Shown piece by piece: positions 1-6,322 of a DNA stretch of 18,176 nt (positions within the stretch are counted from its first letter, which is position 1; every line of letters starts with the position of its first letter). The stretch comes from Prolixibacteraceae bacterium. Its GTDB lineage: Bacteria; Bacteroidota; Bacteroidia; Bacteroidales; Prolixibacteraceae. Under the pieces are notes generated by a model. It saw only the letters and a program-made list of their open reading frames with translations, did no database searches and was not told the origin of the DNA. The stretch is from the NCBI GenBank assembly GCA_027451165.1, contig DAIDJX010000029.1, forward strand, positions 1 through 18,176, in the 5' to 3' direction. The position numbers and the translations under genes are program-made.

Positions 1-315
1 AATCAGGTAAACCAGGTCGGACCAGCGGAACCGGTATGTTGGACGGATAAAAAACCAGACGCTGAAATAATAAAAAATGGGTGCCAGGAACTGAATAAAA
101 CTCATCAATATGGGTTGTGGTTCCGGGATGCCGGATTGAAAAACAATTTCTGCCATTTCATCCAGCCAGAATGTGCTCCAAAGCAGTATGGAAAATCCGA
201 ACCACCTGTTTGCTCTCTTATTGACTTTCAAAGGATTGGTAAAAAGCAAGAATGCCAGAAAGATCAGTGATCCGAATAAAATGGTAATTGTCAGCGCGTT
301 AATTTTATCCAACAT
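1..315 (-). CDS. Partial membrane protein, possibly N-terminal sensor half of an AraC-type regulator
   Basis: The reading frame opens at an ATG at 315 (MLDKINALT...) and stays open for 105 codons to the left edge, so only the N-terminus is present. It shows three hydrophobic segments, about residues 7-27, 38-51 and 70-92. Between the first two lies a polar stretch (NPLKVNKRANRWFGF). This 'hydrophobic helix, basic loop, N-x-ANRW, hydrophobic helix' layout is common at the start of Bacteroidota regulators that fuse a multi-pass membrane domain to a C-terminal AraC helix-turn-helix. The DNA-binding part would lie outside the window, so that assignment is inference. It could equally be the membrane part of a histidine kinase or an unrelated membrane protein. 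No TAnnTTTG promoter element was seen immediately upstream. Confidence 0.5.
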   Translation of the reverse strand, partial: MLDKINALTITILFGSLIFLAFLLFTNPLKVNKRANRWFGFSILLWSTFWLDEMAEIVFQSGIPEPQPILMSFIQFLAPIFYYFSVWFFIRPTYRFRWSDLVYLI

Positions 316-413
316 TTGACCAGGATATTATGCACACAAAACGGCTGTTGCCGGGAAGTTATTGCATCCCGGTCATTTCAACGTAATTATTTGAGTGAAT
401 GCCGGCAGGATGA

Positions 414-1334
414 TCACCAGGTACGATCTTTCATGTAGTCATCCAGTTCTTTCCTTGACATGGGCAATTCTTCCGGATGGGCATCCAGCCATTTTAAAAA
501 GGCGCCTTTGATCTCGTCTGTCCAGCGGGTATCGATCTGACCGGGTGTATACACCCCTTTTCTGAGCATTTCATGCCCGAATTTATCCCGTAATCCGATG
601 AACTCCCCGGTGATTACCACTTTCTGCACCAGGTGGGCAGGTACGAAAATCACCCCTTCCTTTTTGGCTAACACGGCATCACCAGGTAGTACCGTTGCCC
701 TGCCGATGCGAATGGGAACATTAATGCCCGTCATGGCCATATCCATGATGTAGGAAGGATCAAATCCCCGCACAAAGCAATTAAAACCTTCAATTTTGGA
801 AAGCCCTTCGATATCCCGGACTCCCGCATCGAATACCACCCCGGTTTTTGATTTGGCATAGATGGAATTCCCCAGGTTGTCGCCGATGAGCGTGCCGTTG
901 ATCACTTTACCGAAACCGTCGGCCACATAAACATCCCGTTCCTTCAGCATATCAATGGGCCAGGAATTGGATGCTCCGATCCGCTTTTCTGCCTCTCCTG
1001 TCTTTTTCAGGGGGTCCGTCATGTCGGGACGCGCGGGCATGTACTGGACCGTCATGGCCCTGCCCACAAAGGGTTTTTCCTCCCACAACATTTGCCAACC
1101 ACTTTCAAACTGATTGTTGTAACCTTCATTCCGCAGAACGCCCCAAACCTCCTCAATGGAAAGATTCAGTAACCGGTCAAGCAGATTATCGGAAACCATG
1201 GGCCGGCCATAAGGATCACGCTCGCCTTTCCATTCTGAAGAGAAATAAACGATGCTTTCTTTGGGGGGAACAATCTGAGCAATAGCTGCTACAGTAAAAA
1301 GAAGGGCAGGGATCAGGAAAGTGAGGTGTTTCAT
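414..1334 (-). CDS. Exported RraA-like family protein
   Basis: 306 residues. The first 19 residues form a Sec signal peptide (MKHLTF, hydrophobic core, then AIAQ), so the mature protein should be periplasmic. The RraA/HMG-aldolase fold is recognisable from the phosphate/carboxylate-binding loop at G151-D152-N153-L154, followed by G165-V166-V167-x-D169-x-G171-V172-R173-D174. A later PGDAVLAKKEGVIFVP block (217-232) matches the family's PGD-x-V-x-x-D-x-x-GV-x-x-x-P segment. Known members are the RNase E inhibitor RraA and class II 4-hydroxy-4-methyl-2-oxoglutarate/oxaloacetate aldolases. The Arg-Asp pair used by the aldolases for substrate and metal binding is kept. It is about twice the length of RraA itself (about 160 aa), with roughly 80 extra N-terminal and 60 extra C-terminal residues. 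The periplasmic location argues against RNase E control and for a small-molecule lyase, but the substrate is unknown. Confidence 0.85.
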   Translation of the reverse strand: MKHLTFLIPALLFTVAAIAQIVPPKESIVYFSSEWKGERDPYGRPMVSDNLLDRLLNLSIEEVWGVLRNEGYNNQFESGWQMLWEEKPFVGRAMTVQYMPARPDMTDPLKKTGEAEKRIGASNSWPIDMLKERDVYVADGFGKVINGTLIGDNLGNSIYAKSKTGVVFDAGVRDIEGLSKIEGFNCFVRGFDPSYIMDMAMTGINVPIRIGRATVLPGDAVLAKKEGVIFVPAHLVQKVVITGEFIGLRDKFGHEMLRKGVYTPGQIDTRWTDEIKGAFLKWLDAHPEELPMSRKELDDYMKDRTW

Positions 1335-1376
1335 TGTAAAATATTTGGAGCTAAAATAGTATTTTTTCAGGAAGGG

Positions 1377-1466
1377 TGGAAAAATGGAAAATGGAAAAAT
1401 GGAAAATGGAAAAATGGAAAATGGGAAAATGGAAGGGTGGAATAATGGAAAAATGGGGATATGGAA
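1377..1466. repeat. TGGAA tandem array, left side of four-helix-bundle cassette
   Basis: Twelve consecutive units begin with TGG. From 1377 to 1421 they alternate 8-nt TGGAAAAA and 7-nt TGGAAAA units, which makes three copies of a 15-nt period. From 1422 the units degenerate (TGGGAAAA, TGGAAGGG, TGGAATAA, TGGAAAAA, TGGGGATA, TGGAA). The array ends about 90 bp before the start of the small four-helix-bundle gene. A related array in the opposite orientation lies immediately after that gene's stop codon. Confidence 0.9.
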
Positions 1467-1555
1467 TTTTGTTAAGTGGTGATTTTGATAAAATAGTTTT
1501 CAAAAAATGTTACTTCCACTCCTTTATTTGACATTAATTGACAAAAACGCAATTT

Positions 1556-1969
1556 ATGGACCGCTACAACATAAACAGGGGTTATAAGAAACTGAGGGTT
1601 TGGCAGGACGCAATTCAATTATATGCAATGACATATAAAATATTGGTGAAATTCCCCTTTATCGCTAATAAAGTTGCTTCTAATACGCTTGATGCCACTC
1701 ACAGCATCAGCAGAAATATTGCTGAAGGCTACTGCAGACGGAGCATTAAGGAATATCTGAATTTTTTAAATATATCCCTGGGATCAAGTGGAGAATTCCA
1801 TAGTTCGATTTTATCGTTCCATATCTCAGGGCAAATATCCGATATTGATTTTGAAATTCTTGATCAGCAGCATTTTAAAACTGAAAACGAACTGATAAAC
1901 CTGGTAAAATCACTTCAGAAAAAACAAAGTCAAAATGATTGGGAAGATTCATTTTTCAAACCCGACTGA
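1556..1969 (+). CDS. Four-helix-bundle protein (23S rRNA IVP / Avd-like family)
   Basis: 137 residues from the ATG at 1556. A TTG six codons earlier (1538) is in frame but I prefer the ATG. The protein begins with the family signature: a short polar lead, then KKLRVWQDAIQLYAMTYKI. This matches the 'L-x-V-W-x-x-A-x-x-L' first helix of the four-helix-bundle family (TIGR02436 type). The later SISRNIAEGYCRRS segment, matching the 'S-x-x-x-N-I-A-E-G-x-x-R' motif, is the strongest family marker. Members are encoded by intervening sequences in 23S rRNA genes and are related to the Avd accessory protein of diversity-generating retroelements. Here the gene is not in an rRNA gene, and no reverse transcriptase or variable-repeat target is visible in the window. 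The gene sits alone between two inverted TGGAA arrays, which suggests it travels with them. Molecular role unknown; nucleic-acid binding is plausible because of the basic surface of the family. Confidence 0.85.
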   Translation: MDRYNINRGYKKLRVWQDAIQLYAMTYKILVKFPFIANKVASNTLDATHSISRNIAEGYCRRSIKEYLNFLNISLGSSGEFHSSILSFHISGQISDIDFEILDQQHFKTENELINLVKSLQKKQSQNDWEDSFFKPD

Positions 1970-1970
1970 A

Positions 1971-2040
1971 TTTCCATTTTCCATCTTTCCAACCTTCCAT
2001 AATTCCATAATTCCATAATTCCAACCTTCCATCATTCCTT
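1971..2040. repeat. TTCCA tandem array, right side of four-helix-bundle cassette
   Basis: The array starts one base after the stop codon of the four-helix-bundle gene and runs to the stop codon of the converging transporter gene. It contains TTTCCATTTTCCATCTTTCC, then three exact 8-nt CCATAATT units (1997-2020), then CCAACCTTCCATCATTCC. Read on the minus strand the units are TGGAATTA, TGGAAGGT and TGGAAAGA, the same theme as the left array but inverted. The two arrays are therefore imperfect inverted repeats enclosing the gene. Confidence 0.88.
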
Positions 2041-3315
2041 TTACCCTTCTCTCCGGTTTCGCCACCAGTTGGCCAGTGCCGAGCCGGTGACATTCATCAG
2101 CGGGCCGAAGACTGCCGGGGCCAGGCCAACAGTGGCCACCTTCCCCATTTGGAGCGCCAGTCCGGAAGCCAGTCCGCCATTCTGCATACCCACTTCAAAC
2201 GCCACTGTCCGGCAGTCCTTCTCAGGCATCCCGAAAATATAACGGCTGATCAGGTATCCCAGGAAATATCCGAAGGTATTGTGGATGAAGCAGGCCAGAA
2301 TGAGGAGAAGCCCCACTTCGAGCAGGCTGTCCCTTCCGGCAGCAGTGATGATGGTGATGATGATCCCGATCCCGAGCATGGAAAGGAAAGCCAACCCTTT
2401 GTCCAGGATGTCGCGCCTGCCTTTGGCCACCATTTTGAATATCCAGGCCAAAACAACCGGGGCAGCCAGGAAAATCATCAGATCTGAACCAGTGGTTTGT
2501 AAGGCTTTAAGTGCCGGTATTCCTCCGCTGATCCATGCGATGGTGTTTTTCAGAAAGATAATCAGCACATAAACCAGCATCTGGAGGAAAATTTTCTTCC
2601 GTTCCGCTTTTCCGTAAGCGAACAGGTTAAAGGTAAGTCCGGCTACTATGGGCAGAATTACCATGTTAAAGATGTCGAGCATCATTTTCCAGAAGTTGAC
2701 TTCCACGAACTGCCCGCCCAGGAATTTCATCAGCAGGGGAGTCAGCAGCGGTGACAGCAGGGTGGTAATGGCGGTTATGGTGACCGACAAAGCCAGGTTA
2801 GCCCTTGCGATGTACGACATAACGTTGGAAGCCAGTCCGCTGGGAGAACTGCCGATCAGGATCACGCCGGCAGCAATTTCCGGAGGGAAGTTAAACAGGG
2901 TGGCAATGGTAATTCCCAGAAAAGGCATAATGGTATACTGACAAACAATGCCGATAATTACTCCTTTCGGCATTTTTATGACATTACCCAGGTCACTTAG
3001 TGCCATCTGGGAACCCATCCCGAACATGATGATCTGCAACAATGGCACAATCAGCTTCTTAAGTTCGAAATCCCCGACTTTCAGAAAAGGAGTGGGATAG
3101 AACATGGAAATGGTTACCGCAGCCAGTATCCACAAGGTATAGGAAAGCCCCTTGTAACTGGCGCTGCCACGGATAGCGATGGCCATTCCGGCGAAAAAGG
3201 CTACGAGGAAGGGACCTGTAAGAGAGGTATTCCCTGAAAAATACAAAATCACGCAAGCGACCAGGGAAGCCAGCGCAAGCAGTAAAACGATGAAGTGGAT
3301 GGAACGTATTTTCAT
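2041..3315 (-). CDS. Bile acid:sodium symporter (BASS/SBF) family transporter
   Basis: 424 residues, almost entirely hydrophobic segments with short loops, so an integral inner-membrane protein. The BASS family is recognisable from the crossover region GSSPSGLASNVMSYIARANLALSV and from the C-terminal EVGMQNGGLASGLALQMGK stretch, which corresponds to the second discontinuous helix that helps bind sodium and substrate. Members co-transport sodium with organic anions such as bile acids, pantoate or other carboxylates; the substrate here cannot be told. It is about 100 residues longer than typical bacterial BASS proteins (about 320). The excess is an N-terminal extension of about 75 residues with two or three extra hydrophobic helices before the usual start (around FLKVGDFELKKLIVP). 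A good TAnnTTTG promoter element lies 10 bp upstream. Its stop codon abuts the TTCCA repeat array. Confidence 0.9.
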   Translation of the reverse strand: MKIRSIHFIVLLLALASLVACVILYFSGNTSLTGPFLVAFFAGMAIAIRGSASYKGLSYTLWILAAVTISMFYPTPFLKVGDFELKKLIVPLLQIIMFGMGSQMALSDLGNVIKMPKGVIIGIVCQYTIMPFLGITIATLFNFPPEIAAGVILIGSSPSGLASNVMSYIARANLALSVTITAITTLLSPLLTPLLMKFLGGQFVEVNFWKMMLDIFNMVILPIVAGLTFNLFAYGKAERKKIFLQMLVYVLIIFLKNTIAWISGGIPALKALQTTGSDLMIFLAAPVVLAWIFKMVAKGRRDILDKGLAFLSMLGIGIIITIITAAGRDSLLEVGLLLILACFIHNTFGYFLGYLISRYIFGMPEKDCRTVAFEVGMQNGGLASGLALQMGKVATVGLAPAVFGPLMNVTGSALANWWRNRREG

Positions 3316-3325
3316 AATCTGTCTT

Positions 3326-3354
3326 CAAATATAATAACTTAGGTGAATTTTCAA
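3326..3354 (-). promoter_or_regulatory. Putative Bacteroidota promoter of the BASS transporter gene
   Basis: On the minus strand the -7 element is TATATTTG (3333-3326), a perfect TAnnTTTG. A TTG (3354-3352) lies 18 nt further upstream as a -33 element. The -7 motif ends 10 bp before the ATG at 3315, which would give a very short leader. Confidence 0.5.
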
Positions 3355-3355
3355 G

Positions 3356-3363
3356 TACCTTTG
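3356..3363 (+). promoter_or_regulatory. Putative -7 element for the nucleotidyltransferase gene
   Basis: TACCTTTG fits TAnnTTTG and lies 64 bp upstream of the ATG at 3428. No clear TTTG -33 element is found at the expected distance. It lies back to back with the promoter of the divergent BASS gene. Confidence 0.3.
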
Positions 3364-3427
3364 TTTAAAAATGGAATCACCCGCGCGGTGAATGATCTGT
3401 TACCTGGCATATTTTACATAAACTGCT

Positions 3428-4153
3428 ATGAAAGCGATGATATTTGCTGCCGGCCTCGGCACCCGGCTTCGTCCGCTAACCGACACTCTCCCGAAAGCTT
3501 TGGTAAAGGTGGGAGGAAAACCCATGTTGCAATGGAACATCGAGAAGTTGATTGGTGCAGGGATCACGAACATTGTGGTTAATGTGCATCATTTCCCGGA
3601 TCTGATCAGGGAATTCCTTGCTGAAAACAACCACTTCGGCATAGACATCCGGATTTCTGATGAAACCGAAGCCATCCTCGACACCGGTGGCGGACTGAAA
3701 AAGGCGGCGCCCTTGCTGGCTGGCAATGAGCCCATCGTGGTGCACAACGTGGATGTCCTCAGCAATCTCGACCTGAACAAATTATTTGAATTTCATTTGT
3801 CACAGGAGTCCCTCGTGACCCTGGTAGTCCGGAGGAGGGACACAGACCGTAACTTCCTTTTTGACCGGCACATGCGGTTAACGGGATGGATAAACAGAAA
3901 ATCGGGTGAAATCAGAGAACCGGTGCCGGGTATAAATCTGTATTGCGATATGCTGGCTTTCAGTGGAATACAGGTTATCGATCCCAATTTTCTCTCCCTG
4001 ATATCCGGCTCCGGAAAATTCTCTGTAATTGACACCTATTTGCAATTGGCGCCGGAATACCGCATCATGGGCTATGAAGACAACTCCTCCCTGTGGATGG
4101 ATGTGGGCAAACCGGAGCAGCTGGCGGAGGCGGAGAGGTGGTGGCAGGGCTAA
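3428..4153 (+). CDS. Sugar-phosphate nucleotidyltransferase (NTP_transferase family)
   Basis: 241 residues, cytoplasmic. The N-terminus carries the nucleotide-binding signature G9-L-G-T-R13-L-R-P-L-T followed by P22-K23-A-L, with GGKPM at 29-33. D109 in HNVDVL is the expected metal-binding aspartate, and SDETEAILDTGGGLKKA (78-94) is the base/sugar-binding loop. The enzyme should transfer a nucleotide from an NTP to a sugar 1-phosphate. The short length, lacking a C-terminal left-handed beta-helix, is like MurU (MurNAc-1-phosphate uridylyltransferase) or short mannose-1-phosphate guanylyltransferases. There is no AmgK-type kinase next to it, so I do not assign MurU. It is transcribed divergently from the transporter gene. 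A 6-bp hairpin overlaps its stop codon. Confidence 0.88.
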   Translation: MKAMIFAAGLGTRLRPLTDTLPKALVKVGGKPMLQWNIEKLIGAGITNIVVNVHHFPDLIREFLAENNHFGIDIRISDETEAILDTGGGLKKAAPLLAGNEPIVVHNVDVLSNLDLNKLFEFHLSQESLVTLVVRRRDTDRNFLFDRHMRLTGWINRKSGEIREPVPGINLYCDMLAFSGIQVIDPNFLSLISGSGKFSVIDTYLQLAPEYRIMGYEDNSSLWMDVGKPEQLAEAERWWQG

Positions 4154-4160
4154 AGCCCTG
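4145..4160 (+). repeat. Small inverted repeat at the nucleotidyltransferase stop codon
   Basis: CAGGGC-TAAA-GCCCTG forms a perfect 6-bp stem with a TAAA loop and encloses the TAA stop (4151-4153). There is no T-run after it, so it is at best a weak terminator or an mRNA 3'-end stabiliser. Confidence 0.45.
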
Positions 4161-4247
4161 ATTAATAAATTATACTGCTCTCTTACCCCAGGCTGAACCC
4201 TTGAGTCGGCTAAGTGATCCTGCCAGAATGGGAAGTTGATGCGTTTT

Positions 4248-4748
4248 CTATTCCGTTTTTTTAGCCAGAACTGCTCCGAACATGGTAAATCCTTCCACTT
4301 TGCCGGCGGAATCAAGTTGAAATTTCCACGATTTCAGGTAGTTGCTGATATTTGCGTGTAAATCAAGTTTGCCATCCTGTACCAGTTTAAGGATCCCCGC
4401 TGAATTCAGGGATTTGCTGATGGATGCAGCCTGAAAACGGGTCTTTGTTGTCACCTTCCTGCCTTCCAGGATATCTGCCCAACCATAGCCTTTGGCCCAT
4501 TCGATTTTGTAATTATCCACCACGGCAATGCTTAATCCACGGATTTTATAGTATTCCATCCGTTGCACTAAATTCCACTTTAGGGAGTCCTGGGTTTGGA
4601 CCCAGCACGACAAACTGTTTTCAACGCGGTTTATTCTCTCCTGGATCTCAGGTGAATATTCGGATTGCTTTGATGTGCAATGAAAGAGGCTTAAGGGAAA
4701 AGTAATTATGCACAAGTAAATGAATAATTTTTTCATATCATGATTCAT
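4248..4748 (-). pseudogene. Internally deleted serine beta-lactamase-family gene (lipoprotein-like N-terminus)
   Basis: 166 codons; the likely start is the second methionine (4736), giving MKKLFIYLCIITF and a possible lipobox ending at C24. Residues 66-142 match the start of class C beta-lactamase/serine hydrolase domains: YYKIRGLSIAVVDNYKIEWAKGYGWAD, then the SxxK nucleophile S109-I-S-K112, then KLVQDGKLDLHANISNYLKSW. Directly after W141-K142 the sequence becomes FQLDSAGKVEGF...LAKKTE. This looks like the extreme C-terminal tail found in these proteins after the catalytic domain. The intervening region of several hundred residues, which should carry the Tyr-x-Asn and His-x-Gly motifs, is absent. 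The frame is kept. The product cannot form a normal active site, so I call it a remnant. An alternative is a very short recruited protein of unknown use. Confidence 0.72.
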
Positions 4749-4780
4749 TTGAAGATCAAGACGTAAACGAAAAGCTAATT

Positions 4781-5014
4781 TTACTTTTTCCCATGAAGAT
4801 GAAGAAAATCTTCCGGAGTGAGTTGAATTTCTCTGAGTATCTGACTGATCAGGGATCTGGTCAGCATTTCATTCCCATGATGTGGTAAAGTGGTGTATCT
4901 TCCGTCAGAGTGTCTGTAAAAAGCATGACTGCCCTTTGTTCTTTTCAGCTCAAACCCCAGGAAGAATAGAATTTTCTCAAATTCTTTTGTTGTGATGAGG
5001 GGTAATTTGCTCAT
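4781..5014 (-). CDS. hicA: HicA-type toxin (mRNA interferase)
   Basis: 77 residues. The fold is the small dsRBD-like HicA/YcfA fold. It starts with LPLITTKEFEKILFFLGFELKRTKGSH, carrying the conserved G28-S29-H30 with the catalytic histidine. TTLPHHGNEMLTRSLISQILREIQLTPEDFL follows, equivalent to the family's 'P-x-H-x-x-x-x-L-x-x-G-x-L-x-x-I-L' helix. HicA toxins bind and cleave mRNA, arresting growth until neutralised by HicB. The ATG overlaps the stop of the upstream hicB by 4 bp (ATGA), so the two are translationally coupled. All expected features are present and it looks intact. Confidence 0.88.
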   Translation of the reverse strand: MSKLPLITTKEFEKILFFLGFELKRTKGSHAFYRHSDGRYTTLPHHGNEMLTRSLISQILREIQLTPEDFLHLHGKK

Positions 5015-5238
5015 ACCGCAATTTTAATTTGCTGTATGCCAATTAATTCAGGTATATTTTCCAATTCTCCGGGATCGATCTCTTCCAAACAGAGTTGAAT
5101 AACTTCCCGCAGGTTTAGGTTCAATTCATCAAGCGAGGAGGCCTGTGTGTGCGCTCCCGGTAGCTCTGGTACAATGGCTGTATAGAGTTTGAGCTCTTTA
5201 TCCCAGGTAATTTCTGCAGTGAAATTATATTCTCTCAT
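5011..5238 (-). CDS. hicB: HicB-type antitoxin, short form
   Basis: 75 residues from the ATG at 5238. An in-frame TTG at 5262 would add eight residues but is less likely. The partial RNase H-like HicB fold is visible: YNFTAEITWDKELKLYTAIVPELPGAHTQASSLDELNLNLREVIQLCLEE, with the hallmark V-x-E-L-P-G-x-x-T-x-x-x-x-x-x-E-A/L. The protein ends at IGIQQIKIAV, so it has no C-terminal ribbon-helix-helix or HTH domain and probably cannot repress DNA alone. It comes first in the operon (hicB then hicA), the reverse of the order in many hicAB loci. It should bind and block HicA. Confidence 0.85.
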   Translation of the reverse strand: MREYNFTAEITWDKELKLYTAIVPELPGAHTQASSLDELNLNLREVIQLCLEEIDPGELENIPELIGIQQIKIAV

Positions 5239-5257
5239 TATTTTTTTCGCTAAGTTA

Positions 5258-5275
5258 AGCAAAATTCACTTTGCT
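5258..5275 (-). promoter_or_regulatory. Inverted repeat upstream of hicB (possible operator)
   Basis: AGCAAA-N6-TTTGCT is a perfect 6-bp inverted repeat 19 bp upstream of the chosen hicB ATG. It overlaps the last bases of the upstream glycosyltransferase gene. Its location suits an operator, but this HicB form lacks a visible DNA-binding domain, so function is uncertain. Confidence 0.3.
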
Positions 5276-6149
5276 AGACCACAATATAATTCCGGTACTC
5301 AAACATCCTAACCCCAAACCACTTCTCAATCCGGTAAAGAATTTTGTACTTTGGTTTCATGTGGGTTCTCCTGAGATCAGGGGTAATCGACCAGTTAAGC
5401 TTGCTGATCCGATCCTGCATGACCGCCGGATGGGTACCTTCAAAGCGGGCCAGTGCATCGTACCGGCCGGAATAGTCAAATATTTCCGCTGCCACTTTCT
5501 TTCCGACCTCTTCTTCAGAAATTCCCTGATAATATTTCCTCACAGCATGGATCTTTTCCTGCATGATCCGGGGATGACGCACCCATCCGTAGTGATAAAT
5601 CTCAGCTGCGACTGGAACTACTTTCAATTTCCGGCCATTTTTCCTGAATCCCTGGGCATCGCGGTAGGAACGAATGGTTTTATCATTACGGATCACACGG
5701 ATTTCATTGCGGTACCACTTTCTCGAATCTCCCGTATAGTCAAAGGTTCCGTAAAAATGCCGGAAACCAAACAACAAGCCCTCCACTTCCTTTCTGTTCA
5801 GGTTCTCTTCCAGGGACTTACGTACAACAGGGAGGTATTTTTCATGCAAAACCTCATCGCACTGGATGTAAAAACACCAGTCGTATCCGGGGGGAATGCT
5901 GTCAAAAGCTTTATCGGTTTCTGCCGCATAGACGGCCCCTCCGGAAAGCAATCCCGAATCCCAGACGGTTTCAGTGATTTGTATTTTCCCAGGGGCTATA
6001 GATCGGATCAGAGCGAGGGTTTCGTCTTCAGATTGCCCTACAGCAATAAAAAACCGGTCGCACAGGGGAAGCACGGAGGTGATGGCCTCCCTGACGGGAA
6101 AATCCAGTTTAACAGCATTTCGGATAAAGGTAAATCCGGCTATTTTCAT
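5274..6149 (-). CDS. Family 2-like glycosyltransferase
   Basis: 291 residues, with no signal peptide or obvious membrane segment. The N-terminus MKIAGFTFIRNAVKLDFPVREAI is the first beta-strand and helix of a GT-A nucleotide-sugar fold ('F-x-R-N' type). The segment W91-C-F-Y-I-Q-C-D98-E99-V provides the metal- and UDP-binding D-x-E-like motif. A histidine-rich stretch, YHYGWVRHPRIMQEK (about 205-219), matches the C-terminal HYGW-x-R motif seen in related Bacteroidota proteins. It is probably a transferase acting on a surface polysaccharide or lipid, with acceptor and sugar unknown. No other polysaccharide genes surround it. A 297-codon antisense frame exists but is a shadow of this gene. Confidence 0.8.
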   Translation of the reverse strand: MKIAGFTFIRNAVKLDFPVREAITSVLPLCDRFFIAVGQSEDETLALIRSIAPGKIQITETVWDSGLLSGGAVYAAETDKAFDSIPPGYDWCFYIQCDEVLHEKYLPVVRKSLEENLNRKEVEGLLFGFRHFYGTFDYTGDSRKWYRNEIRVIRNDKTIRSYRDAQGFRKNGRKLKVVPVAAEIYHYGWVRHPRIMQEKIHAVRKYYQGISEEEVGKKVAAEIFDYSGRYDALARFEGTHPAVMQDRISKLNWSITPDLRRTHMKPKYKILYRIEKWFGVRMFEYRNYIVV

Positions 6150-6255
6150 TTACCAGATTTTTAAATTATCAATTTCAACATATCACATTTCACAACGGTG
6201 GTTTTTCAAACAGCGGTGCGGGATCTATGGTAGGTTCATATCTATAAATATTATT

Positions 6256-6268
6256 GCTCCTCCGGAGC
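6256..6268. repeat. Small hairpin between membrane-protein gene and glycosyltransferase gene
   Basis: GCTCC-TCC-GGAGC can form a 5-bp GC-rich stem. On the minus strand it follows the end of the membrane-protein gene and is followed by an A/T-rich stretch without a clean T-run, so terminator function is doubtful. Confidence 0.35.
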
Positions 6269-6275
6269 TTTTCCA

Positions 6276-6322
6276 GAACCGATCACCGATTACCGTTCTC
6301 CCGTCTCCGTTTTCCGCTTTCC
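6276..6322 (-). repeat. CGG-led degenerate tandem repeat at the 3' end of the membrane-protein gene
   Basis: Read on the minus strand, successive 6-8-nt units start with CGG (CGGAAAA, CGGAGA, CGGGAGAA, CGGTAAT, CGGTGAT, CGGTTC). They run across the stop codon at 6283 and encode the polar tail RRRENGNR. Such short purine-rich arrays resemble the TGGAA arrays at 1377-2040 in style, though not in unit. Confidence 0.5.

Noticed and set aside
1377..1466. CRISPR-like regular repeat spacing in the TGGAA array
   Set aside because: Units are 7-8 nt with no unique spacers; it is a simple tandem array.
1538..1969. Diversity-generating retroelement, because the protein family includes Avd
   Set aside because: No reverse transcriptase, template repeat or variable target gene is visible in the window.
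4145..4160. Intrinsic terminator after the nucleotidyltransferase gene
   Set aside because: The stem is short, contains the stop codon and has no T-run; listed only as a small inverted repeat.
5271..6164. 297-codon open frame on the plus strand, antisense to the glycosyltransferase
   Set aside because: It has no recognisable protein pattern, while the minus-strand frame has clear glycosyltransferase motifs; it is a shadow frame.
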